Shown in pieces: positions 30,873 through 44,000 of a DNA stretch of 64,000 nt. The notes below the pieces were generated by a model. It saw only the letters and a program-made list of their open reading frames with translations, did not search any database and had not been told where the DNA came from. Origin of the DNA: Bactericera cockerelli (Eukaryota; Arthropoda; Insecta; Hemiptera; Triozidae); the NCBI GenBank assembly GCA_024516035.1, contig CM044955.1, forward strand, positions 41,874,574 to 41,938,573, written 5' to 3'. Made by a program: the position numbers and the translations under genes. Within the stretch, counting starts at the first letter, position 1; the number at the start of each line of letters is the position of its first letter.

Positions 30873-31320
30873 ATTAATTTAACACTGATATAAAATATTT
30901 AATCAAAACACTTTTATTCAATTTAAAACACTTAACACAAAACAGGGAAACACAAATTTCACTTCTCTGGAGTTGAATAATGGAATGGAAAACTTTCAGA
31001 TGATTTCTGAGACTTGTTGCTTGAATTATGAACTTCCTGTTCCTTGTTGTTTTAATCTGTTTATTGCTGATTCCAAAGTACACAGTGGAATTTAAACTGT
31101 TGATAATGTTTCAAATACCTATTTCTAGCTGTAGAAGGTATACAACTATAAATACCGTGATAAGCGGAATACTCAACTCAACTCGAGCTTTATGATAGTA
31201 TGATAATAATAGCAGTCATGATAGAAATTTAAATGATAGCAAGAGTGATAACAAAGATAACGTTTGTAAACAATACAGTGTTGCAATAACTGATTTTCAA
31301 AAACGACGGTCGAGTTTTAT

Positions 31321-31604
31321 GCCGTATTTTTCTTTCTAACCAAAGTTAACCAAACGGGAATAAAATGAACCAAATTGGAAGCAAGTCATTTTTCTTTTGG
31401 AAGAGGAAAAATTTCCACTTCCAAAGTTAACCAAAGTGGAAGTAGAAAATTCTTGCTGCCAGTTCTTTTATAGGTTAAGTCCATTGTTTATCTTTAAAAG
31501 TAACCAAACGCATTTTTCTTTCACGAATGACCTTGGAATAAAATGGACATATTTGGAAAAAACCTAACCAGGAAATTTTTTTTGGTTAGAAAGAAAAATA
31601 CGAC
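31321..31604. mobile_element. MITE with 21-bp perfect TIRs (284 bp)
   Basis: GTATTTTTCTTTCTAACCAA(A) near 31324-31344 is the exact complement of 31581-31601; with one mismatch the pairing extends three bases further out. The interior repeats CCAAAGTTAACCAAA-type motifs and is non-coding. No clear target duplication. Confidence 0.7.
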
Positions 31605-32139
31605 TCTAGAATGCATCACTTGACCAATTGATGGATTTTTCGGGAGAAGTAGTGGGAGAGACTGGATGATTTCGTCCAAAAACAACACCTTCCAACTAAT
31701 AAATAAATTATTTATTTATAATAGTTACGTCCGTCGTCCATCCGGTCTCTCAAGCGGGAAAAAAGTTATTTTTACATTACATTAAGCACCTAAAAGGTTG
31801 AATTATTTAGAAAGAATTATTCTAATTATAGTGGTAAAAGCGCACGATTACCAATAATGAAATAAAAACACTATCATAATTATTATGAACTGAAAAAGAA
31901 ATGTATTCTAATTTGAAGCTTAAAATTCTAACAAAAGAATATCTCTGAAATCGCACAAAAATTGAACTAGGTACTAATATTTTGTTTACAAGAATAATAT
32001 ATTTTATCATAATATTATCTACCCTATTCTATCTCGGTTTCACATCGGATCTAGGTACCTACAGATGATACAAACGTCAACAATCACAATCAACCTACAT
32101 CCGATTGATTGAAAGCCATTTTTTGGGGGGTTTAACGTC

Positions 32140-32330
32140 GCTTTCAACTATATAATCATATCAGGACGGGGGTGTTACCCTCCATTTGTAGGAAACTCAA
32201 AAAACTGCTACTAACATTAACCTCAACCAGCCTGGGTTGGGCCGGAATGCCAGCATCACTAAGTTGCTGGACGTTGTGATCCTACGAGATTCGGTGCATT
32301 CAACGCACCATCGACGCTGGCTCAAGGCCA
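32140..32330 (-). mobile_element. SINE family 1, partial copy
   Basis: Retains CCCAGGCTGGTTGAGG-type body and the GGAGGGTAACACCCCCGTCC segment (minus strand). The head is replaced by a diverged tRNA-like end. Confidence 0.6.
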
Positions 32331-32339
32331 TTAATTAAC

Positions 32340-33142
32340 GTGTTGTTAAAGTATAGAAGAAGTTGACCAATTTTAAATCCTAAAAGGTATAATTAGATGG
32401 ATCGGTGTAAAGCTCTAATGCTAATGAACATTAATTAGGCGTTGGCAAAAGCACAACCCAGGTCAAAGAATTAAAATTTTATAGTGCCCGGCCCATGAAG
32501 GATTTCGTGTATATTATGTGGGCAGTTAAAAAAAGACTTTTTGTCATTCTCAGGCAAAAAAAGGCATCATGTTATTTCAGTACCAGAACTAGTAAAATAA
32601 AAATTTACAACATTTGTAATTACGAAATCTACTCTTAGCTACAATAATTTTATCTATAAAATATTGGAAATTTTAAGTAAAAATTAAAATAGAAATAAAA
32701 ACTGGCAGTATTAAATTTATTAAAGTGTTAATTTTTAAGTGTAAAATGTATCTCTGACGTTTATTTCCATAAACTGTATTTTTTTGTTGTTTGAACTAGG
32801 GGTGTGTTTTTTTATAGCAAGAAATTTCAGATTTAAACATAATACACCCAAGGGACAGGGCAAAATTTCTACTATAAAGAGGTTTCTGATATAGCTAGTT
32901 CTCTATTACACATAAACAGGTAACGCAGTGGCGCGAGTTTTTCTCTATTATAAAAAGTTTTCTATTATATCCGAGTCCATTTTATACAGGTTTTTCTGTG
33001 ACATGATTATTATCTCTTCTGTGAGGGAGGCCATAAAGATAGGTTCCTCAGCACTCAAAATTAGAGTTATCTTCTTCCTAGGAAAAATTGCGGAGTATCA
33101 TAAATGCTTGGATGTTTTGGGAAACATGGCAACATCATCTTT
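32340..33142. other. Intergenic AT-rich stretch
   Basis: No coding, RNA or repeat feature recognised between the SINE-1 remnant and the SINE-2 copy. Confidence 0.5.
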
Positions 33143-33348
33143 TCCCGTCTGTCCCGGTAGCTCAGTGGTAAACTCGGCACTCTGTGAATCCAGAGATATC
33201 AGAGGTCGCGGGTTCGAAACCCAGCCGGGACATGACAAGTTATCCCCCATTTGAGATTTTTGCCACATAATAATATGTCTTGGGCTTACTGCTGGAATAA
33301 TGGGAGTTAATAGTCCTAATTGGGCAGTATAAATAAGACGATATTATT
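33143..33348 (+). mobile_element. SINE family 2 copy with 9-bp TSD
   Basis: Plus-strand copy: CCCGGTAGCTCAGTGGTAAA (A-box) and CGCGGGTTCGAAACCC (B-box), ending in GACGATATTATT. Flanked by ATCATCTTT at 33134-33142 and 33349-33357. Confidence 0.88.
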
Positions 33349-33359
33349 ATCATCTTTAT

Positions 33360-34138
33360 GGGTAACAGTGGTCAGAGATAAGTTTACCTTCTATTTATAA
33401 CCCTCTATAAGTCTACATAGTATAGAGAGCCGAAACATAGAAAATAATGTAAGGTGTAGTCTAAATTTACTTACTTATAATTTTATTTACCTAAGGAAAG
33501 TATAAAAATGTACCTAAGAGTAAGTGTGATATTGTACTTATCTAGGTATATTCTTATTTCATATACACGTTCCCGTTTATATGGTAGAACAAGTGGGAAT
33601 GTACCTAATATATTGATTGCATTTCACAATCATTATCAGTTGATGGACGGTAGAGTATGTACTATTATACCTACACACTTAATGGAATATTATTAGGTAC
33701 CGATGCACAATAATTGATGCAAAGTACATTATGTAAGTATGTATATCTACATAACATTATACATACCTAGTACAATAGTATTCTGACCTTTGCTTCATAT
33801 TTTTACAATCGACACGGAAACGAAATTTTAAAATTCACCTTGAAATTTCATATAGAAATAAATAATTTTATTATACTTATGTTCTTAGTTTGGTCATATT
33901 AATTGCATATTTGGTCACAATCTCTAGACAAAAAACATCATTATCCAAATTTTACAAATTTTAAATAAAATAAAATTATTATAGAATCTAGAATTCTAGA
34001 TAAAGGTAGCAAGTTTGGAAAAAGAAAATGACGAGGGTGTAAATAAATAGGTACAATATGAACTATTGGATTTCGTGGGAGCCACTCAATCTGATTAAAG
34101 TGGTTCTTACTTCATACATGATACATTTTGGAAGTGCA
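33360..34138. other. Intergenic AT-rich stretch upstream of the DCX-EMAP 3' end
   Basis: Simple-sequence-rich, many TACCTA-type motifs. No feature recognised. Confidence 0.5.
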
Positions 34139-34144
34139 TTTTAT
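34139..34144 (-). terminator. DCX-EMAP polyadenylation signal candidate
   Basis: TTTATT on the plus strand gives AATAAA on the minus strand, about 110 bases past the stop codon. Confidence 0.55.
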
Positions 34145-34252
34145 TCTGTTTTCATCAGACACATCAAAATGACCAATTTTTCAAGAAAGTATTTAAATTG
34201 GTCTTGGAATGATCTTTTGCAAAGGTTTGACTCGTCGTGTGGACTTCCCCGT

Positions 34253-37200
34253 CTAGTCGTCAACTATCTCCCACAGCATGAGGGTGGCATCGGACCCGCC
34301 CACAGTGACCAGGTTTCGGTCGTTGAACATGAAGCGAGCCGAGTTGATCTGGCCGCTGTACACCTTCTCCTCGCTGTACTCGGCCTTGGGACTGGTGCAG
34401 GGGTACCTGAGGGGGGGAATAGTCGAAATTTATTATTATTATTATAGAAAGCTTTATTAGGTAGAACAGTAAATTAATAAATACAGTAGAATACAATGAA
34501 ATATAAAGAAAAACAAAACGATTAAGCAAATATACAAGAAAAAAAAAAGAGAATGAAGTTCAAGTTATGTCCTTTGAACAATATACTATTTTAATATTAA
34601 AAGTTGTAAGAGATTGCCACTGTCATAGACAATAACCCCGCCCAGGTATAATAAATACGTATGTAATAAATAGGGGCTAGGGAAGGGTAAAGACCGTTAT
34701 CATAACTATCTGTGTTATTAGTTATTAATAACAAGATGGATAACAAAAATAAATAATACTTTAACCGCACTTGTTAATACATCCGATACTTGGAATCGAA
34801 CCACCGACCTCTAGGTTACGACAAGAAAATTAAATCCCTGCTAGTAAAGGACAAAAATTTAACCTAAATATCGAAATAATAAAGAAACCTTCAAATTATT
34901 TTTTTATGAACGCCTGAAATTCAATGATTATGCAATGTGCAATAAATAAATAACGCTCTGTGCTTCTGCTCTACTTCGAAAATGATTTACCTGAACAGCC
35001 GCAGATATCCATCCACATCTCCTGCAATGAGAAGATCGTGTGCCGCAGATCTGTTCACCGCAGATATCAAGGAGGTCATTGGGTAGAAGCGGTTGTTCCA
35101 GATTCCTACAGACACAATAAAATCATTCTTTTGTAGTTCTCATAGCCTATTTAGGTAGGTACATCAAAATAATATTAGTGTTATTATGACCTTATCTCTG
35201 TCATAATGAAAACACAATTAGGTCCTATTTAAATTTTCATTTTCACATCAGTTTTAGCTCTTTTTTTAAATTCATAGGAACAGCTTTTTCTTCCAGAGGC
35301 AGAATTCGATGTTTTTTTTACAGTTAACCGGAGTTTTTTTCTATTTATACTGTTCAATTTTGATGAGGAACTAGATTTTTGAAGGTGAACCAGAATTTTG
35401 ATGTCGAACGAGAATTTTGATGATTAATTAGAAATTTGAAGGACATGTAGAACAATGATGATGAACTAGAATTTGAAATTTAATCAGAATTTTGATGATA
35501 AACTAGAATTTTGATAGCAAACTGGAAATTTAATAATGAACTACAATTTAGATGAACTAGATTTTTAAAGGTGAGAAGGCCTCGCTCAAGCAACGAGCTA
35601 TGTGCATTTTTCAAAATTGTTATTTTCAGCTCATTATTTACACGACGACGCGATGTTGTCACGTTGTTCAGCATCTGTCATATAATCCGTTTTGTGTCCT
35701 CAACTATCGGAGAGCCAGCGGCTTTACACCAATAAATGTGACCCCGAAACCGTCGAAAACGCGATTGCAGATAGCTCGTTTTTTCAGCAAGGCTTCAATC
35801 TTAAAAGTGAACCAGAATTTTGATGATGAACTAGAATTTTGATAATAAACCAGAATTTTGTATGTGAATTTTGATGATAAACTAGAATTTTGAAGGTGAA
35901 CCAGAATTTTGATGATGAACTAGAATTTTGATAATAAACCAGAATTTTGTAGGTGAATTTTGATGATAATTGAAAAATTTGAAGGTGAACTAGAATTTTG
36001 ATGATAAACTAGAATTTTGAAGGTGAATCAGCATTTTGAAGGTGAATCAGCATTTTGAAGGTGAATCAGCATTTTGATGATGCACTAGACTTTGAATGTG
36101 AACCAGAATTTTAATGATGTACTAGAATTTTGAAGGTGAACTAGAATTTTGATGATGTACTAGAATTTGAATGTCAACCAGAATTTTGATGATGTACTAG
36201 AATTTTGATGAGATGTACCTACTAGAATTTTGAAGGTGAACTAGAATTTTGATGAGCACTAGAATTTTGAAGGTGAACTAGAATTTTGATGATTACTAGA
36301 ATTTTGAAGTGAACTAGAATTTTGATGATGCACTAGAATTGAATGTGAACCAGAATTTTGATGATGTACTAGACTTTGAATGTGAACCAGAATTTTAATG
36401 ATTACTAGAATTTTGAAGGTGAACTAGAATTTTGATGATGCACTAGAATTTGAATGTGAACCAGAATTTTGAGATGTGCTAGAATTTGAATGTGAACCAG
36501 AATTTTGATGATGTACTAGAATTTTGAAGGTGAACTAGAATTTTGATGATGCACTAGAATTTTGAAGGTGAACCAGAATTTTGATGATGCACTAGAATTT
36601 TGAAGCTGTACCAGAATTTTGATGATGTACTAGAATTTTGAAGGTGAACTAGAATTTTGATGATGCACTAGAATTTGAATGTGAACCAGAATTTTGATGA
36701 TGTACTAGACTTTGAATGTGAACCAGAATTTTAATGATGTACTAGAATTTTGAAGGTGAACTAGAATTTTGATGATGTACTAGAATTTGAATGTCAACCA
36801 GAATTTTGATGATGTACTAGAATTTTGAAGGTGAACTAGAATTTGATGATGCACTAGAATTTGAATGTGAACCAGAATTTTGATGATGTACTAGACTTTG
36901 AATGTGAACCAGAATTTTAATGATGTACTAGAATTTTGAAGGTGAACTAGAATTTTGATGATGCACTAGAATTTGAATGTGAACCAGAATTTTGAGATGT
37001 ACTAGAATTTGAAGCTGAACCAGAATTTTGATGATGTACTAGAATTTTGAAGGTGAACCAGAATTTTGAAGGTGAACTAGAATTTGAATGTGAACCAGAA
37101 TTTTGATGATGTACTAGAATTTGAAGGTGAACTAGAATTTTGATGATGCACTAGAATTTTGAAGGTGAACCAGAATTTTGATGATGCACTAGAATTTGAA

Positions 37201-40200
37201 TGTGAACCAGAATTTTGAGATGTACTAGAATTTGAAGCTGAACCAGAATTTTGATGATGTACTAGAATTTTGAAGGTGAACCAGAATTTTGAAGGTGAAC
37301 TAGAATTTGAATGTGAACCAGAATTTTGATGATGTACTAGAATTTTGAAGGTGAACTAGAATTTTGATGATGCACTAGAATTTTGAAGGTGAACCAGAAT
37401 TTTGATGATGCACTAGAATTTTGAAGCTGTACCAGAATTTTGATGATGTACTAGAATTTTGAAGGTGAACCAGAATTTTGAAGGTGAACTAGAATTTGAA
37501 TGTGAACCAGAATTTTGATGATGTACTAGAATTTTTAAGGTGAACTAGAATTTTGAAGGTGAACTAGAATTTGAATGTGAACCAGAATTTTGATGATGTA
37601 CTAGAATTTTGAAGGTGAACTAGAATTTTGATGATGCACTAGAATTTTGAAGGTGAACCAGAATTTTGATGATGCACTAGAATTTTGATGATGTACTAGA
37701 ATTTTGATGATGTACTAGAATTTTGAAGGTGAACTAGAATTTTGATGATGCACTAGAATTTGAATGTGAACCAGAATTTTGATGATGTACTAGAATTTTG
37801 AAAGTGAACTAGAATTTTGATGATGCACTAGAATTTGAATGTGAACCAGAATTTTGATGATGTACTAGAATTTTGAAAGTGAACTAGAATTTTGATGATG
37901 CACTAGAATTTGAAGGTGAACTAGAATTTTGATGAGGCACTAGAATTTTGAAGGTGAACCAGAATTTTGATGATGTACTAGAATCTGAATGTGAACCAGA
38001 ATTTTGATGATGTACTAGAATTTTGATGATGTACTAGAATTTTGAAGGTGAACTAGAATTTTGATGAGGCACTAGAATTTTGAAGGTGAACTAGAATTTT
38101 GATGATGTACTAGAATTTGAATGTCAACCAGAATTTTGATGATGTACTAGAATTTTGAAGGTGAACTAGAATTTTGATGATGTACTAGAATTTTGAAGGT
38201 GAACTAGAATTTTGATGATGCACTAGAATTTGAATGTGATCCAGAATTTTGATGATGTACTAGAATTTTGAAAGTGAACTAGAATTTTGATGATGCACTA
38301 GAATTTGAATGTGAACTAGAATTTTGATGATGTACTAGAATTTTGAAAGTGAACTAGAATTTTGATGATGCACTAGAATTTGAATGTGAACCAGAATTTT
38401 GATGATGTACTAGAATTTTGAAGGTGAACTAGAATTTTGATGATGCACTAGAATTTGAATGTGAACCAGAATTTTGATGATGTACTAGACTTTGAATGTG
38501 AACCAGAATTTTAATGATGTACTAGAATTTTGAAGGTGAACCAGAATTTTGATGATGTACTAGAATTTGAATGTGAACCAGAATTTTGATGATGTACTAG
38601 ACTTTGAATGTGAACCAGAATTTTAATGATGTACTAGAATTTTGAAGGTGAACTAGAATTTTGATGATGCACTAGAATTTGAATAAGAACCAGAATTTTG
38701 ATGATGTACTAGAATTTTGAATGTGAACCAGAATTTTGATGATGAACTAGAATTTTGAAGGTGATCTGAAATTCGAACGTCTTTTGGAATTTTGCAGGGG
38801 AACTGAATTTTTTTATGAGATCACCAGGCATTTGAAGACAATCTAGAATTTCGAAAGTGAACTCAAATCACGACTGGACTCTTGCAAATTAGCACACTGT
38901 AGATTTGTGTCTCTTATTGAATTCCATCCTATAAAGAAAATATTTGTTTTTAAACAATATCTTTTGTATTAATTATTGGCTTGATGTAGGATTTGAAGAA
39001 AATTTGAGAAACCGATAATACAGAAACAAAGTGAAATACATTAGACAGAAGAAGAAAAAAGGATAAAGCAATAAGAAAGAAAAGGAATGTTGATGTGACA
39101 AAAGGAAGAAGATCTGTAGAAGAAATCTTGACAATATTAATTTAACTTTGAATAATTGTATCTATTTATAAATAGTTCAATATCTGATTGTAATAATTAT
39201 AAGATCTTAGAAGCCAAGTAAAAATGGCTTAGGATGGGTCTTCTGTAAATAAAAAAAAAAATATGAAAAATAAAACAAATGATTTATTATTATTATTAAT
39301 ATTAAAAAAAAGTTGGTCAGTTTTATTTGGGAAATAAAAGTACTTAGGTACCTACTTAGATAAGTATGTTGTCAAATAATTATAAGTAAATATTATGAAG
39401 GTATTGTTAGTTATCTCATGAAAAATTTGCTCCAGAATAAAATTCTATTTACTCTAATACATACATAACAAAACCTACTACCTACGTAGCATAAATCACT
39501 AAATCAGTGAGTAAAATGCAGATACACTCAGTGGCTCTCAAACATACCTGACACAAGGTACCCCACTGTAGCGTTGTAAGAGTACCACTTGACATCTTTC
39601 ATTGTGATGGGGCTCTTCTCCGGAGTCAATGTTTTGACATCCCCTAAAAGAACAGAAGATACAAAAAATATTACTCATACCTACCTGAATATTTATATGA
39701 TTTTTATTCAATAAATGGTAACCGTTTGTAAAAAAACGGTACTACAAAACTAATATCTTACTATTTACTTAAAATTTATTCTATTTCCACCACTTTACCT
39801 TTTTCTCAAAGTTATTTAGAGTCGGCATTGGCCAACCACTTCATTATGGTTGAGGTTGGTTGTTTCTTGCAACCCTAATACGAGTACTTGCACATTTTAC
39901 GGTTGGATGCCCTTCTCAACGCAAACTCTGTTAAGAGTGCCAACGATTTGTGCTATTGTATTTTGGCTTGACAAAGCTGGTAGCTACCAGACCTACGTCC
40001 CCCCCAGGGATACTAAAACTTATTACTTTCCATACCTAAGAGTATAATCTTCATTATTTAGAATATTTACATTATTTCTGATAGTTAGAAAGAATCCTAG
40101 TACATTTATGTAACTCTGTACTCTTGTCTTGTCAGATTCATCAACTACTTTTAGCAAGCACTGATTGGCACCTCAGTTAGTCAGTGCTCGAATGTTAATC

Positions 40201-41046
40201 ATGGTTAAAACCTACCATGGTTACTACATGAACCACCGACCTCCAGGTTACAAGTTCGCGGCCTTATCGATCGAGCTACTGTGGTTAGTCATGGAAAGTA
40301 AGTACTAAAAATTATAATATTACAATACAGAGCTACTTGCTACGCTGTGTCCCATATTATCAAAAGTTTTTCCCATTGCAGGCTTCTCATGAAATCATGT
40401 GCACTGGTAGTCAAGTGGTTAACGCGCTAGTCTGGTAATCCAGTGCATGAATTTTTCCTCATTAATTTGAGTTTATGACCACATAATAATAAGACTCTGT
40501 GGGTTAGGTGTTAGAAAATGCTTTGAGCATTAAACTCGTCTGGTGGTTAACTTCCACTAAAGAGTATAATCAGTATAAACAGAAAAGTGAGAAGTTGTAC
40601 TAGATGTACATGAATATCAGAACATACCTGGACAGCTGTTTCGAGCTTATTTGCTCTCATCAGCAGGTAATAGTTCTGAATATCCATGTCACCAACTAAC
40701 CTCTCTATTTGAATCAGTATAAACAGAAAAGTGAGAAGAGTTTTATTATTATTATGTTTTCCAGTCTATTGCTTAGTTGATGACTCACAGAAAGTGAGGT
40801 CGTAGTCCAGCGTTGCCGTCTGCAGATAGTTGCCGTCGGTGCTCCAGTCCAGAGTGGTGAGGGCCTGGGTTCCCCTCATCTTGTTGCTCTTCTTGTAGCT
40901 GACACCGTCCCTACTCACCCTCATGAGGTACACGCTACCGTTCTGGGACCCGATAGCCACCAGATCACCGCCTGGAAAAAAAAAGATACATATCAGAAAC
41001 ACTCATCTTAGAAGCAAAAAAAAATGGCTTAGGATGCGTCCTCTGT

Positions 41047-41081
<35 letters not shown>

Positions 41082-44000
41082 AAAATAAAACAAATGATTT
41101 ATTATTATTATTTCTATTTGTGTCTCTTCTGCTTTCACTTTGCTTTTTCCAAAACTTACTTGGGGTCGGCATTGGCCAACTTCTTCCACATGGTAAAGGT
41201 TGGTTAGTTCTGGCACTCCAGCTACTTCCACATGTCCTGACTGTATGCCCTTCTTAACGCCAACCCTGTTAAGGCCGCCAAAACGTTACGGCATATCATG
41301 TAAGACCAAAAGACAATAACACATCGTGTTACCAAATATCTTTATTTAATTAAATATCACCGAAATATGTTTATTTCATTTAATTTTTAAGTGAACGGTA
41401 TCTGTTTAACGTCCCCAAATGAGAACATCCACTGAGACCCCAACATGGCAGTTGAATGTAACGTTAATTTGCCGACAAACAATATCAAAACCAAAAATAT
41501 TTGTGCAATGGCCGGGTATCAAACACAGATCAAGTGCTAGGAAGTTCAATGGCTGGGAATCGAACACTTGATATCGTTACGCATTATTTCGAGCATTATG
41601 TCTACTTGTCTACTACCTAGCGAAGACAACGGAGTAGGTAATAAGCAGGTACAATGTATTGTACATAACTAATTCCTATGATACCAACGTATAGTAAAAT
41701 TGTAATGTATGTTCCTATTACTTATAGGAATTGATAAAGAAAAACATACAAAGTAGATATAGTTTAAGGAGACAGAAAATTGAAAATATTTCACGTGATG
41801 AAAAAAATGTGCGATGGCCGGGAATCGAACCCGGATCAACTGCTTGGAAGGCAACTATGCTGACCATTACACCACCATCGCAAGTGAAGATGAGCGTATT
41901 TCTCAGTGCAAATGATTTTGTCTGGTGTAGAGATGAAGATGAGCAGAGATATAGGATACTGATACAGGGAATAGCAAGTGAAAGGCAGAATCAAGGATAA
42001 GTAAGTCGGTGAAGACAGTCACAAACTCAAGTCATCTGCTTTGATCCCAAATAGGTAAAGATGCTAAATTATTTAATAAGTACATACTAGTCGTATACTC
42101 ATACTTTGTCACGGGACTAAATTAATGAAACTTAAAACTTGCACGACTTTATTTTATAAGAGAACGTGATTGGTTACTAGTGTTCCGACAGGGGAGGTCG
42201 ATTATTTGCTATCTTGTGTTTTGTACCATAATATATGAACATTTTATCTGAAGGGAAAATTATCTGCATAAAGTAATAAAATAGAATAGAATATACCTTG
42301 TTTATACTGACGAGGTAAGACTGAAAAGTCCCTTTACTCCAGCAGGCAAACAGGTCTTATATATTTTATGGGATAAAGGGATATATTTTTTATGGGATAA
42401 TAGATCCATAGAACAAGCAGATAAGTACACACATCTGCTTTATCAACAATAATTTTTCTGAATAATGATCAATACCTAATAAGGTAGAAATTGAGGAAAA
42501 TAAGCGAGAGACCGAGATCCTATCATCAGTTACCTGGATTGTAGGCGATGCAGGTGAGGGGTGAGCCACATACGCGCAGGGTGGTGATAAGAGCCCCTGA
42601 CTCAGCATTGATAACGATCAGGTAGCCCTCTGCTGATCCAATGGCTAGAGCCACGCCGAAGGGGTGCCAAGTCAGCGAGACGCACTCGTAAGTCACCTGA
42701 AATTAAATGGATTCAAGATAATTATTTTTATATTTTGGAATTTTGGATCATGTTTCTGTCTTACAGCCGTATTTATGAACAGAAAACACCGTTTGAGTAT
42801 GGTCTGAAGCTTGATTTCCTTATTATTGGCCAATACCTTGCTTGAGACAGTGCTCAGACAAAATTCGCTGTTCATAAATACGGGTGTTAATCAAACAACC
42901 ATATTTTACATGCTGGCCTTTCCCGTCCTCAGTCAGGCTGGATTAGGGTAATTTGAGTAGCTGCTTTGTGAGTTTCCATCGAATAGAGGGTAAAATCCGC
43001 GTCGTGATATTGTAGTTGTTGTAACCAACTTGGATATAGTTGTGGGCGGATTAATGGTCTCCAGCCAACTTAAGTTGAAAAGTTGGCTCGTCCTGAACCA
43101 AATATTCCTATGTGCGATCAACCATCGTGAGAACTTCGGCTTTTTCTTTATAAGCCAATAAACCCTTGACAAACTGAAAACTAGCCTAGCTTGTTAGGGT
43201 TGAGACACCAATGGTCTTCTCTCTGTTTAGCATCTCCCAGCCAGTCAAGTCATGATATGACCATGCAGTTGAAAGCGACATTAAATCCCCCCCCCCCCCC
43301 CCCCCCTCAAAAAAAGAACCCTTAGTCTTACTGGGGTTGTATAGGTATTTATATATAAGTGTCTAATTTATTACTAACCTAGCTTGTTAGGGTTGAGACA
43401 CTAATGGTCTTCTCTCTGTTTAGCGTCCCCATCTTCTCAATTTTCTGTTTATACTGTTTATACTGATTATTTATATTACCTGAGTGCACCACAAGAGCTT
43501 GTTCCTCTTCCACAGGGCAATGTTCTTGTCTTGTCCTGCCGTGGCGAACAGCTCATCATCCGGGTGAACAGCTAGGGCGGAGAGTTGTCTACCGTGCCCG
43601 AAGATTATCTGAGCACATAGTAAGAAGATTAAAATAATCAATAAGTTCAATAACTTACTAATGACAATCACTGAACACAAGCATGTAGCTGTAGAATACT
43701 ATTCTGAATCGAATAATATAAAATGAGTGATATGAATAACTAAACTTATTTCCATGAATATGAATATCTAAACTTTCCACTTATTTTTAAGTTTTTATTT
43801 TACTTTTAGTTTTAAGTGACTTTGTATACATGCCATATGGTGTAAAATGTACAATAAAATGAATTTATTATTATTATAAACTATTAGGTATTACTCTTAG
43901 ATAATATAAGAGTGAAAATAATTAATAAAATTATAATGGGCAACGTATTGGTCTAGGGGCAAAGTTTAATGTAGCGTTGAATCTAATACATGTATTGATA

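Noticed and set aside
35360..38770. CRISPR-like array
   Set aside because: Units are contiguous 18-19-bp tandem repeats with no unique spacers, in an intron of an animal gene; it is a minisatellite.
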